From Verminephrobacter eiseniae EF01-2 (GTDB taxonomy: Bacteria > Pseudomonadota > Gammaproteobacteria > Burkholderiales > Burkholderiaceae_C): a stretch of DNA of 64,000 nucleotides. Shown piece by piece: positions 37,455 to 45,766 of the stretch. The DNA lies in assembly GCF_000015565.1 (NCBI RefSeq), contig NC_008786.1, positions 3,224,001 to 3,288,000 on the forward strand. Reading direction: 5' to 3'. Numbering within the stretch: the stretch's first letter is position 1; every line of letters starts with the position of its first letter. A program made the translations under genes and the position numbers. Under the pieces are notes generated by a model, which did no database searches, was not told where the DNA came from, and saw only the letters and a program-made list of their open reading frames with translations.

Positions 37455-38566
37455 GCGCGCTCCCCCCGGCCCAGATTCCTGACGATGGCACGGTAGCTCA
37501 GCAGACCTTGCAGCCTGCCGGCAGCGTCGATGCAGGGCAGCACCGGCATGTCATGGGCCAGCATCAGCGCCAAGGCGCTGCGCACATCCGCGTCCATGCC
37601 GATCGAAGCCCGCACCGGCTCGGCATGGGCGCTGACGCTGCCGCCGCCGTGCTCGGCCGCTTCCCGGGTCAGCATGGCTTGCGCGATGCCGTCGGCATCG
37701 ACGACCGCCATCGCCGCCAGGCCCGAGGCGTGCATCAGGCTGCGCGCCGTGCTGATCGGGTCGTCCGGCCTGAGACTCTCGGGCGGGGCCGACATGACCG
37801 CGCCGACGCGCAGCAGCCGCAGCCGCTTCAAAGTCCGGTCGGAGCCGAGAAAATTCGCGATGAAGGCATTCGCCGGTCGCGCCAGCAGGGCCTCGGGCGT
37901 CGCATATTGTTCGAGCTTGCCGCTGCGCAGGATGGCGATCTTGTCCGCCATCTTCACCGCCTCGTCCAGATCATGCGAAACGAAGATGATGGTCTTGCGG
38001 ATGGTCTGTTGCATCTTCAGGAATTCGTCCTGTATGACTTCCCGGTTGATCGGGTCGATGGCGCCGAAAGGCTCATCCATCAGCATCACCGGCGGATCGG
38101 CGGCCAAGGCCCGCAATACGCCGACACGCTGCTGCTGTCCGCCCGACAGTTCCTTCGGATAGCGCTTGCAGAACAGGTCGGGCTGCAGGCCGACCAGCTC
38201 CAGCAACTCCCTGGCCCGGGCGCGGGACTTGCGGCGGTCCCAGCCGAGCAAATCCGGCACCACGCAGATGTTGTCGGCAATGGTCTTGTGCGGGAACAGA
38301 CCGATCTGCTGTATCACGTAGCCGATCGAGCGGCGCAACGCGATCGGGTCCATGGCGCTGGTGTCCCTGCCGTCGATGAAGATCTTGCCGCTGCTCGGCT
38401 GGATCAGCCGGTTGATCATCTTCATCGTCGTGGTCTTGCCGCAGCCCGAAGGCCCGAGCAGAACGCAGATTTCGCCGGCCGGCAGTTCCAGATCGATGTC
38501 ATCGACCGCCGCCGTGCGATGGGCCGGGGGGCCGAAGAATTTGCTCAGATGCTCCAGGCGGATCAT
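37451..38566 (-). CDS. Betaine-type ABC transporter ATP-binding protein with CBS domains
   Basis: 371 residues. ABC domain: Walker A LLGPSGCGKTTTMKM near residue 40, Q-loop GYVIQQIGLFPHKTI, signature KELSGGQQQRVGVLRAL, Walker B VMLMDEPFGAIDPI. After about residue 250 two CBS modules follow (DPISTARSLMHASGLAAMAVV; MLAHDMPVLPCID), which in OpuA-like systems sense ionic strength and gate uptake. The start at 38566 removes a short non-conserved N-extension. It is coupled by overlaps with the permeases on both sides. Confidence 0.93.
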   Translation of the reverse strand: MIRLEHLSKFFGPPAHRTAAVDDIDLELPAGEICVLLGPSGCGKTTTMKMINRLIQPSSGKIFIDGRDTSAMDPIALRRSIGYVIQQIGLFPHKTIADNICVVPDLLGWDRRKSRARARELLELVGLQPDLFCKRYPKELSGGQQQRVGVLRALAADPPVMLMDEPFGAIDPINREVIQDEFLKMQQTIRKTIIFVSHDLDEAVKMADKIAILRSGKLEQYATPEALLARPANAFIANFLGSDRTLKRLRLLRVGAVMSAPPESLRPDDPISTARSLMHASGLAAMAVVDADGIAQAMLTREAAEHGGGSVSAHAEPVRASIGMDADVRSALALMLAHDMPVLPCIDAAGRLQGLLSYRAIVRNLGRGERA

Positions 38567-39225
38567 CGCGCGGCCTCGGTCCGGATGCCCCTGGATGTCA
38601 TCGCCCATTGCAGCCATCCCAACAACAGGTCCGCAGCCATGGCCAGCAAGGACAGCGCCAAGGCCCCGACGATCAGTTGCTGCGGGTGGGACTGGCTGAT
38701 GCCCCGGGCGATGAAAGTGCCCAGGCCGCCGGCGCCGATATAGGTGGCAATGGCGGTGACGCCGATATTCATCACCACGGCCGTGCGCACGCCGGCCATG
38801 ATGACCGGAAGCGCGAGCGGGATTTCAACCTGGCGCAGCCGCTGCCAACTGCTCATGCCCATGCCCTGCGAGGCCTCGCGCAACCCCGGGTCTATGTTGG
38901 CAATCGCCGTATAGGTGTTGCGGATGATGGGCAACTGCGAATAAAGAATCACGGCAATCACCGCCGGCACATAACCGATGCCGTGGCCCATCGGCGACAA
39001 CAACGGCATCATCAAACCAAAGAGCGCGATCGATGGCACGGTGACCATCATCGATGCCAGGCGCAGAACCATGTCGGCCAAGCCTTTGGAGCGGGTGATC
39101 GCGATGCCGATCGGAACTGCCGTGGCGATGGCGATGCCGATTGCCACGGCGACGATGGCGACATGCTCGATGGTGCGGGTGCCGATGAGGCGGGCGTTGT
39201 CGGCGATGAATTGCAGTATCTCCAT
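38563..39225 (-). CDS. Betaine-type ABC transporter permease
   Basis: 220 residues. Six helices; the coupling loop is LPIIRNTYTAIANIDPGLREASQGMGM and the end is TYIGAGGLGTFIARGIS, the usual partner of the other permease. The start is MEILQFI at 39225; the much longer open frame upstream reads through the isochorismatase gene and is not real. Having two permease genes in one operon is normal for YehXYZW/OsmFWXY-type importers. Confidence 0.92.
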   Translation of the reverse strand: MEILQFIADNARLIGTRTIEHVAIVAVAIGIAIATAVPIGIAITRSKGLADMVLRLASMMVTVPSIALFGLMMPLLSPMGHGIGYVPAVIAVILYSQLPIIRNTYTAIANIDPGLREASQGMGMSSWQRLRQVEIPLALPVIMAGVRTAVVMNIGVTAIATYIGAGGLGTFIARGISQSHPQQLIVGALALSLLAMAADLLLGWLQWAMTSRGIRTEAAR

Positions 39226-39257
39226 TCGGATCGTCCATTCAAGGGATCGGCCGCTTG

Positions 39258-39941
39258 TCACAGTGCCCGATAAAGTTCCGCCGCATCGGCCCAGGTGTAG
39301 CGCAGCGGAACCGCGCCCTGAACCTGCCAGGCATCCACGGTCTGCCCATCGAGCAGGCGGCACGCCGCGCCGGTGTCGACCACCGCGCCGCCGTAGAGCC
39401 GGTTGGCCAGGTTCAATATCCCTGTCTGGTGCATCGCGCCGGAGCCGCTGCCGCAGGCGTCCTTGACCAAAAGCACGCGCAGGCCCAGGCGGATGGCGTC
39501 TTGCACGCTGGCCGCGACGCAGGCTTCGGTCCAGACACCGCAGACGGCCAGCCATGGCATGCCGGCCGCCTTCAATTGCGCGCCGAGCACCGAGCCGGCG
39601 CCAAAGGCGCTGGCCTGATTTTTGACCAGCAAGCGCTCGTTCGGCCCGGGAGCCACTTCGTGGCAAACCGCTGTCAGCGGATCATTCTTGTCGCTAAAGG
39701 CAGACCTGCCGTCGGGCTGAACCGGGTGCAATGCCGCACTGAACTCGGCCATGTCGACGACATAAGCGCAGTGATACACAGGCGCCGCGTTGCGCCGCGC
39801 CGCAGCGTGCAGCCGCCCGGCATTGGCCAGCACCGCGCCATAATGCTCGACCAGATAGCGCGCATCCTGCCGATGCTCCTCCTGAAAATCGATGAACAGG
39901 GCGCCGATCTGGCCGCGCCCGATGCGCAGCGGCTTTTTCAT
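39258..39941 (-). CDS. Isochorismatase-like cysteine hydrolase
   Basis: 227 residues. The catalytic triad of the family is visible: Asp in ALFIDFQEEH, Lys in LLVKNQASAF, and Cys in LAVCGVWTEACVAASVQDA. Members hydrolyse amides or N-carbamoyl groups. Coupled by an ATGA overlap to the M24 gene upstream, it probably acts on the product or substrate of the same pathway. It follows a betaine-type import logic, so N-carbamoylsarcosine-like amides are one possibility among several. Confidence 0.85.
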   Translation of the reverse strand: MKKPLRIGRGQIGALFIDFQEEHRQDARYLVEHYGAVLANAGRLHAAARRNAAPVYHCAYVVDMAEFSAALHPVQPDGRSAFSDKNDPLTAVCHEVAPGPNERLLVKNQASAFGAGSVLGAQLKAAGMPWLAVCGVWTEACVAASVQDAIRLGLRVLLVKDACGSGSGAMHQTGILNLANRLYGGAVVDTGAACRLLDGQTVDAWQVQGAVPLRYTWADAAELYRAL

Positions 39942-41185
39942 CCCGGCCCCCCGCTCAGAAAATCATCTTCATAAGGAAAACGCGACAGCAGTTCGGTGCC
40001 GGTTTCCGTGATCAGGATCTCGTCTTCCAGCTTCACCCCTTCGCGACCGCCTTTCGCGCCGATATAGCTTTCCACCGAAAGCACCATGCCCGGAACCAGA
40101 TGCCCGTCACAGCCATAGGTCTGATAATCCATTGCGTGCGCGATGAAAGGTGTCTCGCCATGCATGCCGACACCATGCATCACCGACGTATAGCGCTGCT
40201 CGACGAAGCGCTCGGGTATTTTCCAGGCTTTTTCTGCGACCTCGCGGAAAGCCATTCCCGGTTGCACGATGGCAATGTTGTGCTGCACTTGGTCGTGGGC
40301 CATCCGGTACAACAATTTCTGCTCGGCCGTGGGTTTTCCCGGGCCGCAGCGGAAGGTGCGTGAAAAATCCGAGTAATAACCGTAGCAACCAATGGTGTCG
40401 GTATCGAGGGCGATCAATTCGCCCGGCCGGATTTTCCGGCCGCCGGCTTCGTTGAACCAGGGGTTGGTGCGCTGCCCCGAAGTCAGCAGCCGGGTTTCAA
40501 TGAATTCGCCGCCTTGCCGGATGACCTCGTGGTACATGATGGCGAAAAGATCATTCTCCGAAACACCCGGCTCGATGGCCGCGCGTACCGCCGCCACCGC
40601 CGCTTCGGCGCCGGCCATCGATACTTGCAGGCATTTGATCTCCTCTTGCGTCTTGATGGCGCGAACGGCCAGTATCTCGCCCTGGCAATCGCGGACCTCG
40701 CAGCCGCGCCTGGTCAGCGCCAGGGCTTGCAAATGGCTGCAACGGTCCAGACCCAGGCGCATCGATCCCCCGCCATGCTGGCGCAGCAGGTCGGCGATTT
40801 CGTCGGCAAAGGGTCCGGCGGTTTCATCGTCCTTGCCGGATACTGCGGACCAGACCAATTTCGACGGCCGCGCCTGGGCTATCGTGTCGAGGGCCATCGA
40901 GACATGCTGGCTCTGCGGATACTCGAAAAGGACGATGGCGCCTTCGGCGGGGATGAAAAAATAGCGCGTCGAGTTGCGCAGAAAATACCCGAACATATTG
41001 CGCGAACCGGTGGCATAACGCTGGTTGTAGGGATCGAAAAGAACCACCGCGCCGTAATCGGACTGCTTCATCCAGGCGCGCAGCCTTGCCAGCCGGCCCT
41101 GGCGCAGGGCATCGACGTCGATGAAGGAAGGCTCGGTATCGGACAGCCACATCCCGCCGGAGGGATCGAATGCAACAATGCTCAT
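39938..41185 (-). CDS. M24 (pita-bread) metalloenzyme resembling DMSP lyase DddP
   Basis: 415 residues. Full metal-ligand set of the fold: Asp261 and Asp263 in ALDTDTIG, Asp273 in SDFSRT, His337 in MHGVGMHGE, Glu372 in SVESYIG, Glu387 in KLEDEIL. GGEFIETRLLTSGQRTNPWF and the ligand spacing (12, 64, 35, 15) match those I recall for DddP, as does Tyr332. The position of the DddP catalytic Asp377 appears to be Gly343, so lyase activity is doubtful. Alternatives are a Xaa-Pro peptidase or ectoine-hydrolase-like enzyme. Linkage to a betaine-type importer fits a sulfonium or quaternary amine substrate. Confidence 0.75.
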   Translation of the reverse strand: MSIVAFDPSGGMWLSDTEPSFIDVDALRQGRLARLRAWMKQSDYGAVVLFDPYNQRYATGSRNMFGYFLRNSTRYFFIPAEGAIVLFEYPQSQHVSMALDTIAQARPSKLVWSAVSGKDDETAGPFADEIADLLRQHGGGSMRLGLDRCSHLQALALTRRGCEVRDCQGEILAVRAIKTQEEIKCLQVSMAGAEAAVAAVRAAIEPGVSENDLFAIMYHEVIRQGGEFIETRLLTSGQRTNPWFNEAGGRKIRPGELIALDTDTIGCYGYYSDFSRTFRCGPGKPTAEQKLLYRMAHDQVQHNIAIVQPGMAFREVAEKAWKIPERFVEQRYTSVMHGVGMHGETPFIAHAMDYQTYGCDGHLVPGMVLSVESYIGAKGGREGVKLEDEILITETGTELLSRFPYEDDFLSGGPG

Positions 41186-41271
41186 GGGTCACCACCTTTG
41201 CGGCGAGCATAGGCAATTTGATTCGGGCGCAGTTGCAGATAATCCGCAAAAAATATGCCCGATTCCGTGCA

Positions 41272-42273
41272 TCAGCCCTGGCGGATGGCCGTGACCGGGC
41301 GCGGCGATTCGCCCGAGACGGATTTGCGCTTGCGCACATCCTTGGGCAGGCAGCCGAAATGGTCTTTGAAAGCCCGGGAAAAATTGGCCGGATTGGCGAA
41401 GCCGCAGGCCAGGGCCACCTCGTTCACCGGCAACCCGGAATGGGTCAGCATATCGGCGGCCCGGCGCAGGCGCAGACTCCTGTAGTACCGGTTCGGGGAC
41501 ATCGACAGTTCGGCTTTGAAAGCACGCTCCAGTTTGTCCGCCGAAATACCCAGCCGCCGGGCCAGCGCATCCATGCGCAGCAACTCCTCGACCGAATCCT
41601 CCATCAGCGCGATCGCCCTGAGCACCAAATCGTCCAGGATCCCGGTCCTGATGCGCAGCGCCAGCATGCGGCGATCGGCATCCGGGCGCAGCGGGCTGTG
41701 GACATACCATTGGGCCACCTGCACCGAGAGTTCAGGCCCGTAGTCCCGGGCAATGATCTCGATCATCATGTCCAGACTGCCGACGCCGCCTGCCGATGTG
41801 AAGCGGTTCTGGTCGATGACATAAAGATCGGGGCGCATGTCCAGCCCGGGAAAGGTCTCGCGAAAGGCCGGCTGGCTGGTCCAATGCAGCGTGCAGGCAT
41901 GGCCATCGAGCAGCCCCCGCCGGGCCAGGAAAAAGGCCGCATCGGCAACTGCGCCCAGCCGGGCGCCGGCCAGCAGGTTGCGGCGAATCCAGGCCGTTTC
42001 GTCGCCCGCGACGAGATGGTCGGCATTGCCGCCGGAGCACACGACGATGCGATCGACGGTTGGCGCGTCGCAGGCCGCGAAATCCGGTTCGATGCAGATA
42101 CCGTTGGACGCATGGATCCTGTCCTGGCCGGGACTGACGGTGACCCAGGAATAGCACGGCTCGCCCGAGAGGGTGTTGGCAGCGCGCAGCGGCTCGATGA
42201 TGGCGCTGAATGCCATCAACGGGAAGTTTGGAAATATGAGGACCCCAAAGCGGATGGTGCGCGCAGGCTGCAC
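41272..42273 (-). CDS. GlxA/GbdR-like AraC-family regulator
   Basis: 333 residues. An N-terminal DJ-1/PfpI-like domain (about 8-190: FGVLIFPNFPLMAFSAIIEP, IVVCSGGNADHL, TSAGGVGSLDMMIEIIARD) is joined to a C-terminal AraC double helix-turn-helix (LARRLGISADKLERAFK ... EVALACGFANPANFSRAFKDHFG). This architecture is shared with GbdR and CdhR, which respond to glycine betaine or carnitine-derived compounds. It heads the operon containing the M24 enzyme and importer, which supports that role. The effector is not known. Confidence 0.9.
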   Translation of the reverse strand: MQPARTIRFGVLIFPNFPLMAFSAIIEPLRAANTLSGEPCYSWVTVSPGQDRIHASNGICIEPDFAACDAPTVDRIVVCSGGNADHLVAGDETAWIRRNLLAGARLGAVADAAFFLARRGLLDGHACTLHWTSQPAFRETFPGLDMRPDLYVIDQNRFTSAGGVGSLDMMIEIIARDYGPELSVQVAQWYVHSPLRPDADRRMLALRIRTGILDDLVLRAIALMEDSVEELLRMDALARRLGISADKLERAFKAELSMSPNRYYRSLRLRRAADMLTHSGLPVNEVALACGFANPANFSRAFKDHFGCLPKDVRKRKSVSGESPRPVTAIRQG

Positions 42274-42722
42274 CTTTTTCTCCCGATACCAGGTCTGCCC
42301 GGAAGGCTCGAACCCCGGCCCGTAGCTTAGAAGGCTGTAACAGCCCGGTCAAGAAAGCACGCATCCGGGCCCATCGGCCCAAGCAGGCCGCGCGCGCCGC
42401 GCGTGGACTCGAACGGTGGGCGCCTGCGCCGTCGCCGATGGCGGCGGAATGTGCAGGGTTTTCCACGGGGGGCCGTCAGCGTCCTGCCCATTGCCATTGC
42501 GCCAGAATCGGCCCATCCTTGCGGGATGGCAGAATGTGCCGAAGCCGGATAGCTGTTGCATATCAGGCGACGCGCCATGGCCTGCGGCCAGGCGCGGGTT
42601 CTGCCGCCACAAGGTGCCATCCGCTGCGTTGGGGGTCCTCGGGAATCCGGGGCCGCCAGTGTCGGATCGCCGGCAAAAACCAAGCATGACGAACAACCAA
42701 GCATGACGAACAAGGAGACAGG
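42274..42722. other. Divergent intergenic region, 449 bp
   Basis: Starts of the AraC-type regulator (leftward) and the next Bug gene (rightward) face each other here. No gene is convincing. The right end has AAGGAGACAGG before the GTG start of the Bug gene and a short direct repeat CATGACGAACAA (about 42685-42713). The regulator promoter should be at the left. Confidence 0.45.
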
Positions 42723-43691
42723 GTGAAAAAACGCGCTTTCGTCCAACTGCTGGGGGCTGCGGCCTGGACCGGGCCGGTCGCGCTGGCGCAGGCCCAGGAG
42801 CCGTGGCCCGGCCGCCCGATCAAGGTCATCGTTCCGGTGACCGCCGGCGGCACGGCCGATGTCCTGGCGCGTGAATTTGGCCGGCGGCTCGGCGAACGCT
42901 TGGGGCAGCCGGTGGTGGTGGAAAACCGGCCTGGCGCCAACGGCATTCCGGCCACGCTGGCGGTGGCGCGCGCACCCGCCGATGGCTACACGCTGCTGCT
43001 GACGCTGACCCAGCATATCCAGAACCCGGTGCAGTTCAAGGACGCAGGCTATGACCCGATCGCCGATTTCACGCCGCTGTGCCGCATCGGTGCGGCGGCG
43101 ACCGTGCTGGCGGCCCGCGCCAGCCTGAAGGTCGACTCCGCGACCGAGTTGGCGCAGTTCGCGCCCGGCAAAGGGCTTACCTTCGGCACCACGGCGCTCG
43201 GCCCCCAGGTCATTTTGGAGGTGTTCAACCAGTCGGCCAAGCTGGAGATGCTCAACGTGCCCTACAAGGGCGAAGCGCCGGCACTGACCGACCTGCTCGG
43301 TGGCCAGATCGACATGGCGCTGCTGACGGTGGCCACGGCACGCGCGCATATCCAGCGCGGCACGCTCAAGGGACTGGCGGTGATTGCGCCCAAGCGCGCG
43401 TCTTCGCTGCCGCATGTGGCCACGTTCCTGGAGCAGGGTTTCAAGGAGGTCAACTGGACCGGCGGCTGGTACGCCTTCATGGCGCCGGCCAAGCTGCCGC
43501 CCGCAATCGCCGCCCGGCTGGTGCAGGAACTGCGCGTCATTGGCGAGGATGCGGCCATGCGCAAGCTGTTCGACGAGCTGAACATCACGGTCAACTGGAT
43601 GGACGGCCCGGAGTTTCAGCCGGTGATGAAGCGCGACATGGAACTGTGGCGCTCGCTGGTGCAGCGCTCGGGCGTGGTGATCGAGCGATGA
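42723..43691 (+). CDS. Bug-family TTT periplasmic solute receptor
   Basis: 322 residues starting at GTG with a strong AAGGAGA upstream. Signal peptide MKKRAFVQLLGAAAW to AQAQE. Bug marks: PIKVIVPVTAGGTADVLAR, NRPGANGIPATLAVARAPAD, PYKGEAPALTDLLGGQIDM. Its stop overlaps the SDR start (ATGA), so it is coupled to an SDR, a hydrolase and an acyl-CoA synthetase. The ligand is likely the acid or ester consumed by that set. Confidence 0.9.
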   Translation: MKKRAFVQLLGAAAWTGPVALAQAQEPWPGRPIKVIVPVTAGGTADVLAREFGRRLGERLGQPVVVENRPGANGIPATLAVARAPADGYTLLLTLTQHIQNPVQFKDAGYDPIADFTPLCRIGAAATVLAARASLKVDSATELAQFAPGKGLTFGTTALGPQVILEVFNQSAKLEMLNVPYKGEAPALTDLLGGQIDMALLTVATARAHIQRGTLKGLAVIAPKRASSLPHVATFLEQGFKEVNWTGGWYAFMAPAKLPPAIAARLVQELRVIGEDAAMRKLFDELNITVNWMDGPEFQPVMKRDMELWRSLVQRSGVVIER

Positions 43692-44446
43692 GCCTGCACG
43701 GCAAGACGGCCTTCGTCACCGGGGCCGGTTCGGGCATTGGCCAGGCCACGGCCATGGCGTTCGCGCAGGCCGGCGCCTGGGTGCTGCTGGTCGATCGTGA
43801 CGAAAGCGCATTGGCCGGCGCGCTGGCCGCGCTGCGCCAGGGCGGCGGCCAGGGTGCGACGATGGTCTGCGATGTCCGACAGGGCGATGCGGTCCGCGCG
43901 GCCGTCGCCTGCGCCGTGCAGCAGCGCGGCGCGCTGGACTGCGCCGTCAACGCGGCGGGCGTCGAAGGCGCCAGCAAGACCTTGCTGGACGAGGACGAAG
44001 CGCTGTTCGAGCAGGTCATGGACATCAACCTGCGCGGGGTCTGGCACTGCCTGCGCGCCCAGATCGGGCAGATGCTGAGCCAGCGCGCGGGCGGGGCCAT
44101 CGTCAACATCGCTTCGGCAGCGGGGCTGGTCGGCTCCAGGCGCTGCGCCGCTTATTCGGCATCCAAGCATGGCGTGCTGGGTTTGACGCGCAGCGCCGCA
44201 TTGCAGTACGGCGGCCAGCGGGTCCGCATCAATGCCGTCTGCCCTGCCGGCGTCAGCACCGACATGGCGCGCCGCATCGTCTCCTCGGCCGGCCAGGACA
44301 TGGCCGGCGGCGGCCGCAACTACCCGTTGGGCCGCTACAGCACGCCGCAGGAGATCGCCTCCGGCGCGCTGTGGCTCTGCTCCGAGGGCGCAGCCTCGAC
44401 CACCGGCGCCGTGCTGTCCATGGACTGCGGCTTTACTGCGGCATAG
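43688..44446 (+). CDS. Short-chain dehydrogenase/reductase
   Basis: 252 residues. Classical SDR: cofactor motif TGAGSGIGQATA (TGxxxGxG), Asp in LLVDRDE favouring NAD(H), NAAGVEG, the catalytic Ser-Tyr-Lys in NIASAAGLVGSRRCAAYSASKHG, and the C-terminal MDCGFTAA close. It oxidises or reduces a hydroxyl or keto group. It is translationally coupled to the Bug gene before it; 27 bases separate it from the hydrolase. Confidence 0.92.
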   Translation: MSLHGKTAFVTGAGSGIGQATAMAFAQAGAWVLLVDRDESALAGALAALRQGGGQGATMVCDVRQGDAVRAAVACAVQQRGALDCAVNAAGVEGASKTLLDEDEALFEQVMDINLRGVWHCLRAQIGQMLSQRAGGAIVNIASAAGLVGSRRCAAYSASKHGVLGLTRSAALQYGGQRVRINAVCPAGVSTDMARRIVSSAGQDMAGGGRNYPLGRYSTPQEIASGALWLCSEGAASTTGAVLSMDCGFTAA

Positions 44447-44473
44447 ACGCGCAATACCTTCCGAAGGCCCCGC

Positions 44474-45766
44474 ATGAGTTCCCGTTTGCTTTGCGCCACC
44501 TACTGGCGCGCCAGTTGGATCCGCTTTCGCGAGCCCGTCGCCGCATTCGCGCAATGCCAGCCCCTGCTATTGGACAGCCACGACGGCGTGCAGGTGCGGG
44601 GCTTGCACTGGACGCCCCGCTCCAACCCCAGGCCCCGGGTGGCGGTGATCGCGGCCCATCCGCGGGTGGACTTCTCGCAGCACTATGCCTTTCCTGCGCT
44701 GCTGCGCGCCGGCTACGCTTGCGTCGGCGCCAACCTGCGCTCCATCAACAACGACCTGAACTGCGTGCACGAGCAGTTGCTCATCGACCTGGCGGCCTAT
44801 GTCTGCTGGTTGCGCGACGCCTGCGGCGTGCAGCAGGTGGTCTGGCTCGGCAACTCGGGCGGCGCAACGCTCGGGTGCTTCTACCAGCAGCAGGCCAAGG
44901 CCAGGCCGTCCGATCGGCTGCGCCACACACCGGCCGGCCGGCCGGTGCCGTTGGCCGATGTCGTGATGCCGCCGTTCGACGCGATGATGATCACCGCCGC
45001 CCACACCGGACAGGGGCTGGTGCTCAACGAAACCATCGACCCGTCGGTGGTCGACGAGCACAACCCGATGCTGACCGATCCGTCGCTGGACATGTACGAC
45101 CCGGCCAACGGTTTCAGGCCCGCGCCGCAATGGACGCAATACGACGCCGGGTTTCTGCGGCGCTACCGCCAAAAGCAGCTCGAACGGGTGGCGCGGATCG
45201 ACGCGCTGGCGCATGCGCTGATCGCCGAACGCAGCCGTGGCGAGAGCCTGTGCGATTGGCCGGGTTTCGAGCAGGCGCCGCTGCCGCTGCAGCGCGCCGC
45301 CATCGCGCAGGCGACCTTCACCCCGGTCATCGCAACCTACCGCACCATGGCCAACCCGCACTATGTGGATATCGGCATCGACCCCAGCGGGCGCGGCTAC
45401 GGCAGCTTGCTGAGCGACCGGCCCGACATCATGAACTTCCAGTTGCTCGGCTTTGGCCGGTTGCAAACGCCCGACGCCTGGTTGTCCACCTGGTCGGGCC
45501 TGAGCAGCAATGCCAGCATGGCCAAGACCGCCCCGGCCGTGACCGAGCCGGTGGTCGTCGTGCACGCCGGCCGCGACCTGGACGTGTATCCGCGCACCCA
45601 CACGCAAACCATCATCGATGCGCTGGCCAGCAGCGACAAGAGCCTGCTGGAGTTTCCCCGCAGACTGCACTACTTCGAGCCCGAAGGCGACGAGCCGCCC
45701 AATGCCGGCGCGCTCGAGCAGATGAACCAATTGCTACCCTGGCTGCAGGAGCGTTGCCCGCCATGA
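44474..45766 (+). CDS. Alpha/beta hydrolase
   Basis: 430 residues. The nucleophile elbow is GNSGG (around 135) after VVWLGN, with VAVIAAHP as the oxyanion strand. VVVVHAGRDLDVYP near residue 360 offers the acid Asp, and a late His-containing segment (RRLHYFEP) is a candidate general base. Longer than a minimal hydrolase because of a cap region around 150-320. It would cleave an ester or thioester. Its stop overlaps the acyl-CoA synthetase start. Confidence 0.8.
   Translation: MSSRLLCATYWRASWIRFREPVAAFAQCQPLLLDSHDGVQVRGLHWTPRSNPRPRVAVIAAHPRVDFSQHYAFPALLRAGYACVGANLRSINNDLNCVHEQLLIDLAAYVCWLRDACGVQQVVWLGNSGGATLGCFYQQQAKARPSDRLRHTPAGRPVPLADVVMPPFDAMMITAAHTGQGLVLNETIDPSVVDEHNPMLTDPSLDMYDPANGFRPAPQWTQYDAGFLRRYRQKQLERVARIDALAHALIAERSRGESLCDWPGFEQAPLPLQRAAIAQATFTPVIATYRTMANPHYVDIGIDPSGRGYGSLLSDRPDIMNFQLLGFGRLQTPDAWLSTWSGLSSNASMAKTAPAVTEPVVVVHAGRDLDVYPRTHTQTIIDALASSDKSLLEFPRRLHYFEPEGDEPPNAGALEQMNQLLPWLQERCPP

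Noticed and set aside
39938..41185. M24 protein as creatinase
   Set aside because: Creatinase lacks the dinuclear metal ligands, whereas all of them are present here.
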